Shown here: in pieces, positions 11,001-23,600 of the stretch
Position numbering within the stretch: the first letter of the stretch is position 1
Layout: each line of letters starts with the position of its first letter
NCBI RefSeq assembly: GCF_026151205.1
Contig: NC_087073.1
Span: forward strand, 4,795,001-4,859,000
DNA length: 64,000 bases
DNA from: Bolinopsis microptera
Lineage: Eukaryota; Ctenophora; Tentaculata; Lobata; Bolinopsidae
Direction of reading: 5' to 3'
Notes under the pieces: generated by a model
What the model was told of the DNA's origin: nothing
The model's input: the letters and a program-made list of their open reading frames with translations, nothing else
Databases searched by the model: none
Translations under genes and position numbers: made by a program

Positions 11001-13853
11001 TCGCTTGAAGTCCATGCTGAATCATTATAAGCCTTTTTCAGGCGACTTTTAGCAAGGCTAATCTTGTAGGAGTAGTCAAAAAGCTTAAGTTTAGGTGCAA
11101 TTGTGCTCCAAATTTTTGTGGATCTTGATATGAAGTCATTAGATGGGAGTTGTGAAATGAGAGTGGTTTCCTTTCTAGAAGATGGCTGATAATGCTGTTG
11201 CAGTGATGCTGGGCACCTTAATTTCAGTATTTTAAAAACTTCCATAAAAGTGTGATATGTATATAAATTTTTGAAAGCCAGGATGTTTTGTTGCTTGAAA
11301 AGTGGTTTACAGTGCTCTAGTTGGAAGAATGTATGGTCAAGTGCCTGGTTGTCAAACTCTCTTGTTCTTGCACATGTTAGGAACTTGTTTAGGTATGCCT
11401 CTTTATCACCAAAGAGGACCCGTATGCAGTGCTTCTGAGACAGCCAGATACTTGCTGTCCTAAAGAGTGCTGCATCACCCCAAACTGAGATACAATATGT
11501 AAGGTGGGATTCAAATAGTGTGTGGTAGAGGTCTTTATGGAGTTCCTTCGGTACAGAGTCCCTAATTCTATTTAAGGTGGCAGAGGCATAGTTTAACTTT
11601 CGTTTAAGTGCTGTTATATGAGGCCCCCAGGAAAGCTGTTCGTCAATAACAACTCCAAGAAACTTTGTTGCTTTGGTTTTTTTAATTGGAAAGCCATCAA
11701 TATGGAGTTGAAGCGAATCTGGAAATTCTACTGGTTTACTAGCCTTTGGTTTAAAATGCATATAACAGCACTTTGACATGTTGATGTGTAGTTTGTTAAG
11801 GATCATATACTTTTTTATACAGCTAAGCAATTTGTTGCCTTTCTCATAAGCTTCTTCTACAGTTTTGCCATTAATAAAAATGTTGGTGTCGTCGGCAAAT
11901 AGTATGAAAGTTCCTAATTCTGAGGAATTGGCAATATCATTTACATGTATAGAAGAAAAAGGAGCGGTCCCAAAACAGAGCCTTGTGGAACACCATATTT
12001 AATGATAAGGTTTTCGGATTTTTCATTAAGGACTTCTGTGTACTGTGTTCTATTTGATAAGTAGCTTTTAATGAGACAGTTTGCATTGCCTCTTATTCCA
12101 TACCTATCTAGTTTTGTTAGGAGTGTACTATGGTCGATTGTATCAAATGCTTTACTCAAATCTATAAATATTCCTAGAACATGGTTTCGTTTTTTTATGC
12201 TCTCTTCAATAATTCTAACAGAGTAGTTAACAGCATTGCTAGTAGAATGGGACTTGCGGAAGCCAAATTGGTTTTCATCAAGGATATTTTGTGACACAGC
12301 GAAACTATATATACGGCTGTATATCACTTTTTCAAATATCTTACCAAATATGGGCAGAGTAGAGACAGGTCTGTAGTTTCCTACATCCTCTTCGTTTCCT
12401 TTCTTAAATATAGGAGTAACTTTCCACAAATGCGGTTAACAGTAGTCCTTAACAGTAGTCCTTGTGTGTAAATACTAGGTACAAGGAGAACAGTTATCGG
12501 CAGAACCACCCGAGAAGTCTGGGCTCTGGCAAAGCGCCATTTAAAAAAAATCTATTCGGTAAAATCTATTCTAAGTCAAAAACTTACACAATATTAGATA
12601 TTGTTGAAACTATTAAAAATTATTAAAATATAGCTATTGAACAAGCATAGCTGAGCACAGTTATAATTGCCTTTAGGATTGTAAAGTTAAAATTATCATA
12701 TTAATGCACTTTCTGAGTTGTAAGAGTGGAAACAGGCGCATAGCTAGGCTCAAGCTAGCTAGCTATTTCAAAATTTTGTATTTACGACTGTTATCAGTCG
12801 CATAGCATCATGCCGTTGTTGCAGGTGAATTGTTGACAGTGTAACTGAGATGGTATGCTATCGTGGGCTATCATGGCTTAAAAATCTCTTCTTTTTTTCA
12901 AATGATTGAATCACTTTCTTGTATGTGCACTGTTCAGCGCTAAACAGGACAAAAAATGGCTCATTAGAATTTGCATAGTTCAAGTTGGAACATGTTATAT
13001 TGAACGCTGTGATTTGGAAAATTGAACAGCCTCATTTCTTGTTTCAACAAAAATAAACTGAAAATGCTTACGAAGATCTTTCCGTAGTCAGTGCCTTCGT
13101 ATCTGAGAGCTTTGGAAAACTTTGCTCCGGAATCTACTAGCTCTTCAAGTGTGCATGCGATTTCACCCAAAAAATCTGCTTTGGTAATGTCATTTTCGTA
13201 GTCATCAATGTCCCAAACTTTGATGATTAACTTTTGTTCTTCATAAGGGTCGTAATCAAGAGTAATCTTTTCTTTAAAAACAGGATTCAACTCATTGTCA
13301 ATACATTCTGTGCGTCCCAACTGAGAGTGTTATCTTTTCAAAAGTCATGATAAGCAGGATTAATTTTAGGATGAAAATGCTTACTAATGTAACGTTTATT
13401 TGGGTTATTTTCCTAAATTTATTGTTTAAATGCCTTAAATTTTAAAGACATTTTATTTCCACATATAATAGCGCTAGCATTTGATAATATTCCTAATATT
13501 TGTCCATAATGTCTGAACTGATAAAAAAGTGCATAATCTTGATATTTCCACACTAAGTCTTGCTTGAATGACTTAAATGTACATCTTTGTTGGTAATATT
13601 TTAATGTCGAAGCGTGTAATTAATGTTAAATATTTAATTATTTAAATTGGCACAGGATGAAAATTAATCATTAATTACCAAATTGATATTTGATTACGAA
13701 ATAGCAGCAAAAATTAGATTTGACTTGAAATCATGTTGAACTTACCTCATTGTTGAATTCATCAAATATAGTGACAAGAGGGTCAGACTTAGAAAAGAAA
13801 TCAGCATCTCTCAAACCAGTGCAGGAGAGGGTAAGCTGGACTTTCTGTTTCAT
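8037..13853 (-). CDS. Copine-like single-C2 protein, likely parent of the array
   Basis: Eight exons join in frame to 469 codons: 13746-13853 (Met-Lys-Gln-Lys-Val start), 13072-13320, 10052-10177, 9264-9519, 8981-9099, 8644-8887, 8351-8508 and 8037-8186 (stop). Residues 1-119 form a copine-type C2 domain (SCTGLRDADFFSKSDP, LGRTECIDNELNP, DFLGEIACTLEEL). Then come a Lys/Gly-rich block (KKGKKGKKGKKGEKGEE), an acidic Ser/Thr-rich stretch and a Pro/His-rich tail with no recognised domain. The copine second C2 and vWA domains are not seen. The C2 exons have the same lengths and phases as those of the array downstream. The last exon is the weakest call; the transcript could instead run on into array exon A. 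A LINE sits between exons 2 and 3. Ca2+/lipid binding is inferred from the family. Confidence 0.6.
10930..12430 (-). mobile_element. 5'-truncated CR1/Jockey-type LINE in an intron
   Basis: The reverse transcriptase runs from 12429 (IFKKG...NYRPVS, FIDLSKAFDTIDH, GVPQGSVLGPLLF) and, after a frame break near 11940, continues with FADDTNIF and the thumb and C-terminal region down to 10949. YRPVS, the first Asp in DLSKAFD, and FADD mark an RT of the Jockey/CR1 supergroup. The endonuclease half is missing, as expected of a 5'-truncated insertion. The frame break makes it inactive. It lies in the intron between exons 2 and 3 of the copine-like gene, on the same strand. Confidence 0.85.
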
Positions 13854-15289
13854 CTCACCATTATATCTATCATTTCAGTGAGTAGTCAGTCCATTGCTAT
13901 GAAGTCATGAATTATTATTATTTTAACAGGGGGGGGGGGATCATGAGTATTTTTGAGTATTTTTGAGTATTTTTGCCGGGAATACTCAAAAATGTATCAA
14001 AAATTATTTTTGAATCTGAGAAATTCAGCATGGATTAAGATCTGGGGGATACGCTATCTCGGCATTTAATCAGTGATTTCGCCGGCCGATCAGTGATCCC
14101 ATCAGGAACTATTTGCTAGCATGCAACTAGCAGGTTGGTTGTGGGGTTTAAATTAACTTACAATTTTTCTGAGAATTCTTTGATCTATTTCAAACGCAAG
14201 GATATGTTTTGGATGCATAATATACTGCTGAAACATTCATACAGTACAGTGATTCAGCTTCTCAGTAAAAATAGTTCAAGACTTCAAAACTTTCTGTTCA
14301 CATTAGTTCAAAGTCTGGTACGCTGCATACAAAGTCAAAAAAGCTTCAAATTTGAATTGATAATTTGTTAATGAGTCTTAAGATGTGAAGCTAATTAAAG
14401 CCAGACCACACGTCTTTTGCCAATTGAAGTACTTCATGGCTCGACTCATGGCTCCAGTTCATAACGACAAGATAATGAAGAAAATTGAAAATACAGTTCT
14501 AAAGGACCGCTCCATATTTACACTAGTTCTCCAGACAAAATGATTGTATGAGCATATCCTGGGAATTAAAAGTTAGCAGGTCATTATAGTCCAGGATAAT
14601 GACCTGTAGCTACAATATTTTCTGTACTGTCTAAGTTAGACTGTACAGAAAAGTAAGGTCAGAGGCAACGTTTTGCTGCAGAATGGCACTTTTTAAGCCA
14701 ACTATTTGTCAAAAACTGAGCGACTCACAATAGACTGTACACTGTACAGGAGGAACGTAATGCCAGGGGTAATTTGCTGACTGGCCAACTGTGGCTAGAT
14801 ACCCGTCGTCTAGACAACTGTATGCCAAGGACCCTGGAGCTGGCTTTGTTAACATTCAATTGGTCTCGCTTGCTTGTTAGGTGCAACTCTGGCAATAATT
14901 GAAAACAATCAAGACCAAAATATGAATTACCATGAAAAGTTGGCTTCTTCAAAAGGCCAATGAGCAAGTTAATAGTTTATAGTTAATAGTTAATAGTACT
15001 ACGTTTTTGCACAACAACCCAAGGAACATCTGTGCCAAGTTTCAGCTTCTGGGTGTGGCCAGTCTTTTACCGTTAAGGAGTTTTCTATGAAAAAAAACAG
15101 TTTCGAGTAAAACGAGTTTTTTAGTGTTTTTATTGTTTATTTCACTGCCAAAATCTCAAATTGTGCATTGTTTTCCGTATTTAGTAGCGTCTCCATACAA
15201 TTTTTGCCTTAAGGTGAGAAGATATTTATTGAGATCAATATCTTAAAAAAGATCAATATCTTAAACCATAATTTGTCTAAAAATGAGGT
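13854..15289. other. Spacer upstream of the copine-like gene
   Basis: No gene is recognised. The region just upstream of the ATG (13855-13930) is similar to the start-exon region of the array units (GCAATGGACTGACTACT against GCATGGACTGCGTACT), which supports common origin. A G-run lies at 13930, three TTTTGAGTAT copies at 13945-13975, and short inverted CTGTACAG words at 14620-14750. Confidence 0.5.
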
Positions 15290-15446
15290 TAACTATCATG
15301 ATATGTTGTGGTGTTAGTAAAAATATGATTGTTTAACCTCGCTATAGACCATATTACACTGGGATTGGTTTATCAATATATTATTATTATATTGTTATAC
15401 ATGTAATGAAACATTTGCCAAGTGTAACGATTAAGTTTTTGAGGTT
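15290..15446. repeat. Fragment of the GGTTAACCTC repeat family
   Basis: Closely similar to 26640-26765 in the dynein gene intron, including TAGACCATAT(T/A)ACACTGGGATTGG and GTGTAACGATTAAG. The motif GAGGTTAAC appears at both ends. A dispersed repeat fragment. Confidence 0.75.
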
Positions 15447-15455
15447 AACATTGAC

Positions 15456-16148
15456 TTGTAGGTTTACAACCTACCAGGACGCGCGCCGAGTTGGACTCGT
15501 CGACGGTCCAATATATGGAACAGATATTTTACGAGTATCACCCGTTAAACATTGACTAGATGTACATATTGTGTAATATTAAAAAGCCTGCGATCACAGG
15601 GAGGAAGCTAATAGTATTATTTGATAGTCAGCTTTTATTGCATCAAAAAATTTTCATCCAAAGTACAGTCCGAACCAAAGTTGACGGATGTTACTCGTCT
15701 AAGTTTCTTCGAAGTAGCGCGCGCCGCTTTCTTCTCGAAACGTTGCCCGATGGCAAGAGCTACGAAGTAGCGCGCGCCGGGCCAGATCATTAACAATGGT
15801 CAAAACCAAAGATACAGCGGATTTCAATGGAAAGTACTTTGAACACACCGTTATTGATCACGTACCTTATATACCCGCTTTATTTACATTATCTGTACTT
15901 ACTGGGCGGCGCTCAGCCTGTCATTCCGCCAAATCTTTATTTATGAACATAATAGCCTGGGGTCCTTAAGTAAGCCATTATGCGATGTATAATTGAATTA
16001 CATATATTCGTATGCAGTATAATGTGAAGCTTGTTTTTAATAATGCAGCGATTTCATTAAGGGGTGATACTCTTAAAATATTTGTTTCATATATTGACCG
16101 TCGACGAGTCCAATTCGGCGCGCGTCCTGATAGGTTGTAAACCTACAA
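15456..16148. mobile_element. MITE-like element with ~90-bp terminal inverted repeats
   Basis: The left arm (15456-15550) and right arm (about 16055-16148) are near-perfect reverse complements: TTGTAGGTTTACAACCTA, then CAGGACGCGCGCCGA, CTCGTCGACGGTC and a shared AGTATCACCC stretch. The core holds GTAGCGCGCGCC boxes and a smaller nested element at 15897-15976. No transposase frame is present, so it is non-autonomous. A target duplication was not identified. Confidence 0.75.
15897..15976 (-). mobile_element. Short MITE (TTACCTGGGG family) nested in a larger element
   Basis: Runs from ACTTACTGGGCGGCG to CCTGGGGTCCTTAAGTAA, in the opposite orientation to the copies at 29412, 41258 and 41566. The family core TGTCATTCCGCC is present. 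Its position inside the long-TIR element shows it inserted later. Confidence 0.6.
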
Positions 16149-16261
16149 CGATTTCACTGGTCGAAAACAACTGTTGGCGACCTAGTTGACTACAAATGGC
16201 ATGGCAATTGCAATGTTTGATCGAAAACCTGCATATTACCTGGTTTCAGCTCCCCCTGTGA

Positions 16262-16480
16262 GTAGCGCGCGCCGCTTTCTTCTCGGAAATGGCCCGAGGC
16301 CGAGCACCGAAGCAAGTGCTACGAAGTAGCGCGCTCCGGGCTAGTCCATTAACAATGGACAAAGATTATGAGGACGTTTCGAAAAAGAAAGCAAAGAACT
16401 TAACGGGTGATACTCGTAAAATATCTGTTCCAACTCGGCGCGCGTCCTGGTAGGTTGTAAACCTACAACAAAGGACAAGT
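16262..16480. repeat. Partial copies of the long-TIR element
   Basis: GTAGCGCGCGCCGCTTTCTTCTCG (16264 on) repeats the core of the element at 15705, and 16395-16472 repeats its terminus (GGGTGATACTCGTAAAATAT...GGTTGTAAACCTACAAC). It looks like a second, internally deleted copy beside the first. Confidence 0.65.
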
Positions 16481-17625
16481 CAGTGCATGGCGCATTGTAA
16501 GACTAAATCATAAATGGAAATTATTTCGTCTACCTCCGCGTCCGGTCAAAATTTAAATTCGATTTCAATAATATATTTGGTCACTTTACACAGAATTTTC
16601 GGTAATATCAATTTTTATAAAGGATTGTTTACATATTACGTTAAACCAACATATTAGGAGGCGGATGATTGTAATTTCTTCACATAATTTCGGCCAACAT
16701 CTGGTTCATGTAATATTGGTTATACATGATGTGTGTAAACATTAAACAATCCCTAATAGAGTAAAAAAGAGAAGTGAAAGAAGCGTATCGTGTTCCAATT
16801 GTACAAATATAATCAACATTGTAAGATGTTTCAATGCCTCTTCATAAATTAACTATTGCGTACAGTTTAAATAACCGAGATCCAAGAACGACCGCACCTT
16901 GAATGCGATTATTAAGTTTTGCAATATGCAGGTAAACTTGTTGCGCAGGTTGCAGCCTAACATAATTTTGCTAAAGCATAAAGGAAGTAGATGGAATAAA
17001 AGCTTACAGAAGTTGATGACTCATTGGTGTGTTTTGGAGGGTCAAAACAGCAATCAAGAGAAATTTGTTAAAACGTAAAACCCCGCAGAGAGTACACACA
17101 CTTAATATTTATCAATGTTTTCACAAAAAGGGTATTTTGATTGTCACGTTACGTTTGAAAATTGCATTATTAAATAGTCACATACAGTTAATAATCACCA
17201 TAGTATTAACAAAAGCTAAAAATAGTGGCTTTTAATCAAAAAAGCTCCGTAAATAGAAAATTCCCTATGTGTAATAAACTGTAATCCCGGTTACTAAAAG
17301 GTCAAAATCCCGAAGCGATCAAGAAAACTAAAAGCAGTATTTGACAGAGGAAACAAATACAAACAAAATTCTCCACCACGAGCTGGAACCAACAAACTTT
17401 CAGGGGGCAAGGAATAATCATTTTCCGATGGTAGCCCAAGTACCAAATGTTGTACGTACAGTCTGATTTTTTAACAAATCGATCGAGCAACGACTGAAGG
17501 TAAAGTAACACTTCCCAAAACAGAAAGACCTTCGAGTAGACGCCTCGCGTAGATAGTTTGCAATCCATGCAACCTACTTCACATCTCTACAAAATATATA
17601 CAAGATACCATATCCTTGTGTCTGT
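16481..17625. other. Spacer downstream of the dynein gene
   Basis: AT-rich, no gene or repeat recognised. It includes the 3' untranslated region of DYNC1I, whose end could not be set. Confidence 0.5.
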
Positions 17626-20600
17626 CTATACAGCTAAGGGGACTTCTGTTACTCGCTGCTGCATCTCGTTCAAGGTGTCGTTTAGTCTCTTCCACTCTTC
17701 GTTGTGTGGCACGGCCAATTTCTGAAAATTATTATGGAATTAAAATTACCATAATAAATAGCAGTATGAATAATACCTACAACCTCATAATTAGCACTCT
17801 GACCGTCGGAAATCACCCAAACAAATTGTGGTGGACAGTATTCTAGAGAACTCGCTCTTTAATTCTTAAACACTTCTCACCTCCTTTAACTCATACATGT
17901 AGACTTTTCCATCACAGTCGCCTATGTGAAGCTCCTTCCCGTTGGAGGACCACTGCATACGATTTAGCGCAGTGCGAGTGTTTGTTTGCAGGGAAACCAC
18001 TGGCACCTGGAAACATAGCGTTTATTAGACATTTGTTTATTAGATATTCCTGGGGTTTTCTATTTACAATGCTTTGTGACAATTGATGTGAACTTAGTTG
18101 AACTATACTAACTTAATTAAACTATACTACCTACATCTAACTGCATCTACATTAAATATGTATAGAAATGTGAACCTCAGTGTCAGTATTGATGTTCCAA
18201 ATGTCCACTTTGCCCATGGCGTCCACCGAGGCAAAGACAGCAGGATGGATCGGGGACCATTTTACGTCGAACACGTAATCGTTGGCGTTCTCGAACGAGT
18301 ATAATGGTTTACTGAGCTGAAAGACAGTAATATCTTTGAACATTTTTGTTATTGTATCGTGAAGTCCCAGATATACCAGATGTTTTATTTCCCCCGAACT
18401 CCGCAGTAAATCGGGGTTTTACTGTACAAGAAAGAGTAGAAATGTTGTCATAATTCTTTTCCAAAATTCTGAGACGAAAGAATTCTATAAACCTTCAGAT
18501 AAAATGACTACAAAGCCCCGTTGAGCTACCATTGCTTTGCAACTTCCGTCGAGAAACTAACCTTGTTGTTCCAGAGCTTTACAGTCCAATCAGTGGAAGA
18601 TGATATGAAAAGGTGAGAGAAATCTCCCTGACCTACAGCCTTGTTATAGTCCAGGCCGGTAACGGGCCCGTGATGGCCCTCAAAAGCCTCGTTTATCCCA
18701 GCTTTGTTCCCGTGCCGGGAGGAAGAGTACAGGGTCCCTTCCTCACTTCCAACTAGGAAACTGTTAACCTGAGAATATTTAAGTAATTACACGATCATCG
18801 GTGGTAAGAGTAATAACAAGAGAATGAGCGTACTTGATTTTGTGACTGATAGCTGCAGTGAATTTGACCGTTACAGGATAATAACCACTGATATTGTTCC
18901 TGATATCATTTAATTATAAAACAATTCTCACCTCGCCCAGAGCAAATGACATGGTGGTAACGGCCACCGTCTTAGTTTTCTGCTGCAACTCTAGCGTATC
19001 TTGGGGTTGGGACAACATATCCAAACTCCAGGAACAGAGTTTACCATCAGTTGCTATTGATATCAAATTGTGTGCGTTTTGTGTGCCCACCACTTGTAAA
19101 CAGTAGACTGGATGCTGTGAAGTTGGGTGATGTTAGCACTAAGATGTTTTTTAGTATACCAGACAGTGCGATACTAAGCATACTACAAGTTTAACACATG
19201 GTGCCTTAATCTGCATGTATACATTCCAGAAACTTGACACTTTGAGTACAAGCGACCAACATCACCCGAACACATACATGTAACCGCATAATATTGTAAT
19301 ATTATGACATTATGCGTGTTAACTATGATTTACCGTGTGAGCGGATGCAGATAAGGGTGAGCGTTGGATAGGCGTCCGTTTTCCGGCCCTCATGTCCCAT
19401 GCCACAATCTGGCCACTGTAAGTTCCACCGAGAATGAGATGGGGTTGGAATCGGGCGAAACACGCTGCCATCACGGGAGACTGAAATATTGAATGGTGTT
19501 ATAAGGGACACTGTCTCATATTTAATACATGTTTCATCCAAGTTAATGACGGATTTGGGTGGATGTACGTGACCTCAAGGTAAAATAACACCCGTTCCAG
19601 TGTAATAATTTCGCAACATTCATTATGTTTTCAACGAATTATAAACGACCGTTCCAGTATGATATTAAAGGATGGGTCACAACTCACATCTACTTTTCAA
19701 CGGATTTGGGGCTTCACTTCATGACTTCTTAAGTGACCTCAGATGTCGCGCGTGAAATCAGAAATGGTAAAATGCGAACGTTTGTGCGCGTCGCACTTTC
19801 GTTCTTAGTTTGTCTTCGCGCGTAACCATTATGCCCAAAATTAGCTACAAATTCCATCGGCAAGGCCGCAGCAGCACAAGCAATGGGCCAGGCCAATGTT
19901 TGTGTACGTCAAATGTGTCATAATATGTACTTGCAAAATCAAATTAAAGGGAATGTAACTTCTCTTCAAAAAATTATTGCGGTTCAGAAATTGTAATTTG
20001 AATATTCAGCCGGACCTTATTCAAGAAAAGTGACGGATATTCGCCATTTCTCTAATACAAAAGTTCAATAGGTATGCGTAATGCATGTTAAGAAGACAAG
20101 TAGCGTGTTGATATGCTAAATATTTACACAATGTATTATGTATGAAAACTTGACACTGGGTTTTGTGAAGATTGTTCAAACACCGTGTTTATCAAGAGAT
20201 TCATTACTGAGAAATGTATATGTTTTGATTATTTCGTTTCAGATTTAAGCGGGCTCAATAAAACCACTAACCACAATCCTAATATACCTGGCAATGGAAG
20301 ATGTATTCAGGAGAGGTTTTAGAGAACTTTTTGTTCCACACCAGGACCACGCCCTCCGGCTCATTTGGGGCCTCTTCGTTGTTGTTGTAACTAACTAGAA
20401 TTAGTTCAGGGTACTTAGAGTTGAAGTCGAAAGAAGTGACGCTACGGTTGCGCGTCCAACGCTCGTCCTCGAATACTCGGTTTTGTCGGAGCAGTTCATC
20501 CGCATTATCTCCACTAAGAAAAAAGAGGAGGTTAAGCGAAACTTTCTAGCTATACATGTGATATAGAACCATCACAATTAATAATTATAAGTACTTGCAA

Positions 20601-23600
20601 TGTCAATGTTCGAGCAGTGAGAAAATACAGCCCTTGGTAACGTTCAGTTTTGAAATAAAAACCTATTTCGGGTTTAAAAGCGTTTCTATTATATGTATAT
20701 CTATATCTATTTGTGCGTGGAATAGCAGCTATTATCAACAGATGGACTTCTTTAAGGTTCGAAATCGAATCGTCCATCTTTAGCCATAATAATTCGAGAA
20801 CAGATCGGTTGATTCACTTACGAACCCGCTTTAAATATAAGAAAGGATCCTAATTGGCTACCTCACAAACCAATACTGAATGAACTATAGTATGTGCTAT
20901 AGATATGAATACTTTGAGTGCTCCACATAACAACTCATGACTTAACGACTTATGACTTAATGGTTAAATGATTATCTTAGTTTAGAGTATATACCGTAAT
21001 GACGGCACGGTAATACACGCGTGAGCTTGTAACCAAGTACAAGAAGTCCGTTTTGCACACATCAGTGCACAATACTGCCCACGTGCACAATAGTGCCCAC
21101 GTGTGTTGGCACCATCTTGTATACCACACCACGTGACACAACAGTTACATGATTGCAAAACCCTTTCACCATATTTATATAGTGCATCATGGTGCGATGT
21201 TACACTATCCCAACATGCCCTATAATAGCATCTAATAATAGCATATTATTATAATTCATACAGGAGAATCAATAGCGGGGCTAGTAAAGTAATCTTATTG
21301 GTTGCATACACGGTCAGAGTATGTGCGGAGAATTGGCAGATGACATTAGTTGTCGAGGGAGAGTAGTGGGTAAAAATGTCGTTAAGATGGTTGTTGCCAT
21401 GGTGACGGAGTGTGTATAAGATTAGAGGGTGTATGTGTGGAAGTGTATAGTGGTGTACTGTGACACATGTGTATACACTGTCAGATAAAGTGTCACCCTG
21501 TAAAGCACTGTACTAATGTACTACTGTACTGTGTTCTTATCATTTGTATATATAGTACTTCAGCTTTGCAGAAGAATTACTGTGAATTAGTACAGTTCAA
21601 AGAATATGGCGGATGGGTGGTTTGAGCTAAGGGAGATTTCTGATTTAATTTAGTTGTAGAAAATTAGATAGAATAAATCCCAACCAGGGTTGCAACAAAC
21701 TCGTCTATTTGAATCAGTTAGATTACATGTTCTGAAGATACATCGTGGCCTATAGTGCAGTTTGCAGAGGTTATTATGCGTAACCTCTTTAAGAAGCTTA
21801 TCAACAGGCTCTTTTAAACAGGATCATAACAATATCTTAATGAGTTCAAGATAGTAGAACTGAAGAAGATAGTTTCAGGAGTCACCTGTCTAAAAGGCCC
21901 TCTCCACTGTACAGGAACCCCACATCTATCTCTTCACAAAGCGCCTTCTCAACGATACGAGCTGCGCTGTCAAAGAAAGATCTGAAGTCCTGTGACGTCA
22001 TAATTTGCTGTTTCTGCTCGTCGGACAGTTCTTGTAACACTACTTCTGAAACAGGGTGAGGTGAGGGCCAGGGATGGTATTTTAACAATCACTCAGGTAT
22101 GACATATATAACGGCTACACTAACTTCTTCTGTACTTCTGTAACATTTGGAATGTTAAGGTAAGAACAATGTGATGCCCCAAATCATGTCTTAAATCATG
22201 CACCACAGTTTAAATGTACAGCTGTACACTGCAAACTGTACATTGTGCTACGTATTATAAATATTATTTAGAAACAACAAAGAACACAAAGTGAACTGTG
22301 AACAAACCTTCCTCTTCCTTCTCTTTGTTTTCATCAGTAACTGCGTCGTTTATCTTCTCCAACTCATCTTCTTTCTTCTTACGCTCTTCTTCCTCTGTCC
22401 GCAACTGCTCCTCTTTCTCTGTATTAAGCGGGGTTAATATTAACATATGTTTTTCAGGATGACTCCATTACTTATATAAATTATTCTTTTTTAACTAATT
22501 AATCATATCAATACAATACATAGATTGTATACATAGATACAATACATAAATACAATACATAGATACAATACATAGATTGTACTTCATAAGATACATCAGA
22601 TTGTACCTAAATATTAATACTTATTACAATTCGTACACACTACACACAGTGTCATGTTATGAAGATAATTGTGAGTGGTATTGTAAAGACAGTTGACACG
22701 GGAAGTTTCAATATTAGCTTACATAATATGTGATTTATGCCTTTTAAAATTCACAAATACTAATATGCAGAACTTATTTCGGCACGAGTGATTTTTCCAT
22801 CAACTACTTTTATGTCGAGGGGAAGATGAGAGAGAGATTTTATATGTATGTACAGTGTACACTGAACTTTGTTTGGGGCATGTTTTCCCACACAATATGA
22901 ATTTACGATTTCTATCGCAATTTCATGTTCTAATCAAAACTATTCCTGTTTTTATCAAATTTAAATTCAATATTATTCCAAATTTAAATTCAATATTATT
23001 CCGTCTATCACATCTGGAGTGGATAATATGAGTTGAGCAGACCTGAAGATAAGAAGATAACAACACATATTACACCTCTAGTATACACACTCGTTACTAG
23101 TATACACTTCTTACTACTTGGTAAACGTGGTAAAGATGATACCCCTGTGCACGGTGTACACTATATAATACACTGGCAAGATAGCAACCATTTCATACAT
23201 TTGGGTATGTGTATAGTATAGTGGTCAGGAGATGACATAAGACTGACTCTGCAGGGTGAAAGCGTGATGATTTTAGCAACGCGTGTAGTAGGTATATTAT
23301 AGTAGTGTGTGTATTATAGTATTATAGTAGTGACTAGTGTAACCCGTGCCTACGGCCGGGACTTCACTATCGCAGTTGAATTGCAAAAGTATAAACAGTG
23401 CAAAAGTTGAAATTGAGCAAAAGTATAAACTCGCTCAGTTGAAACCGACCGCATTAGAGTAAATTTAATTCTGAGCGCCCATCAATTGTGTAAAAAACAG
23501 TAATTAGGGGAGCTGTAAATGGGGAGAGAGAGAGTGAGAGAGAGTGTGAGAGAGGGACAAAAAGTGAGTCACTTTAATATCACATTTGTAGTACAAAACC

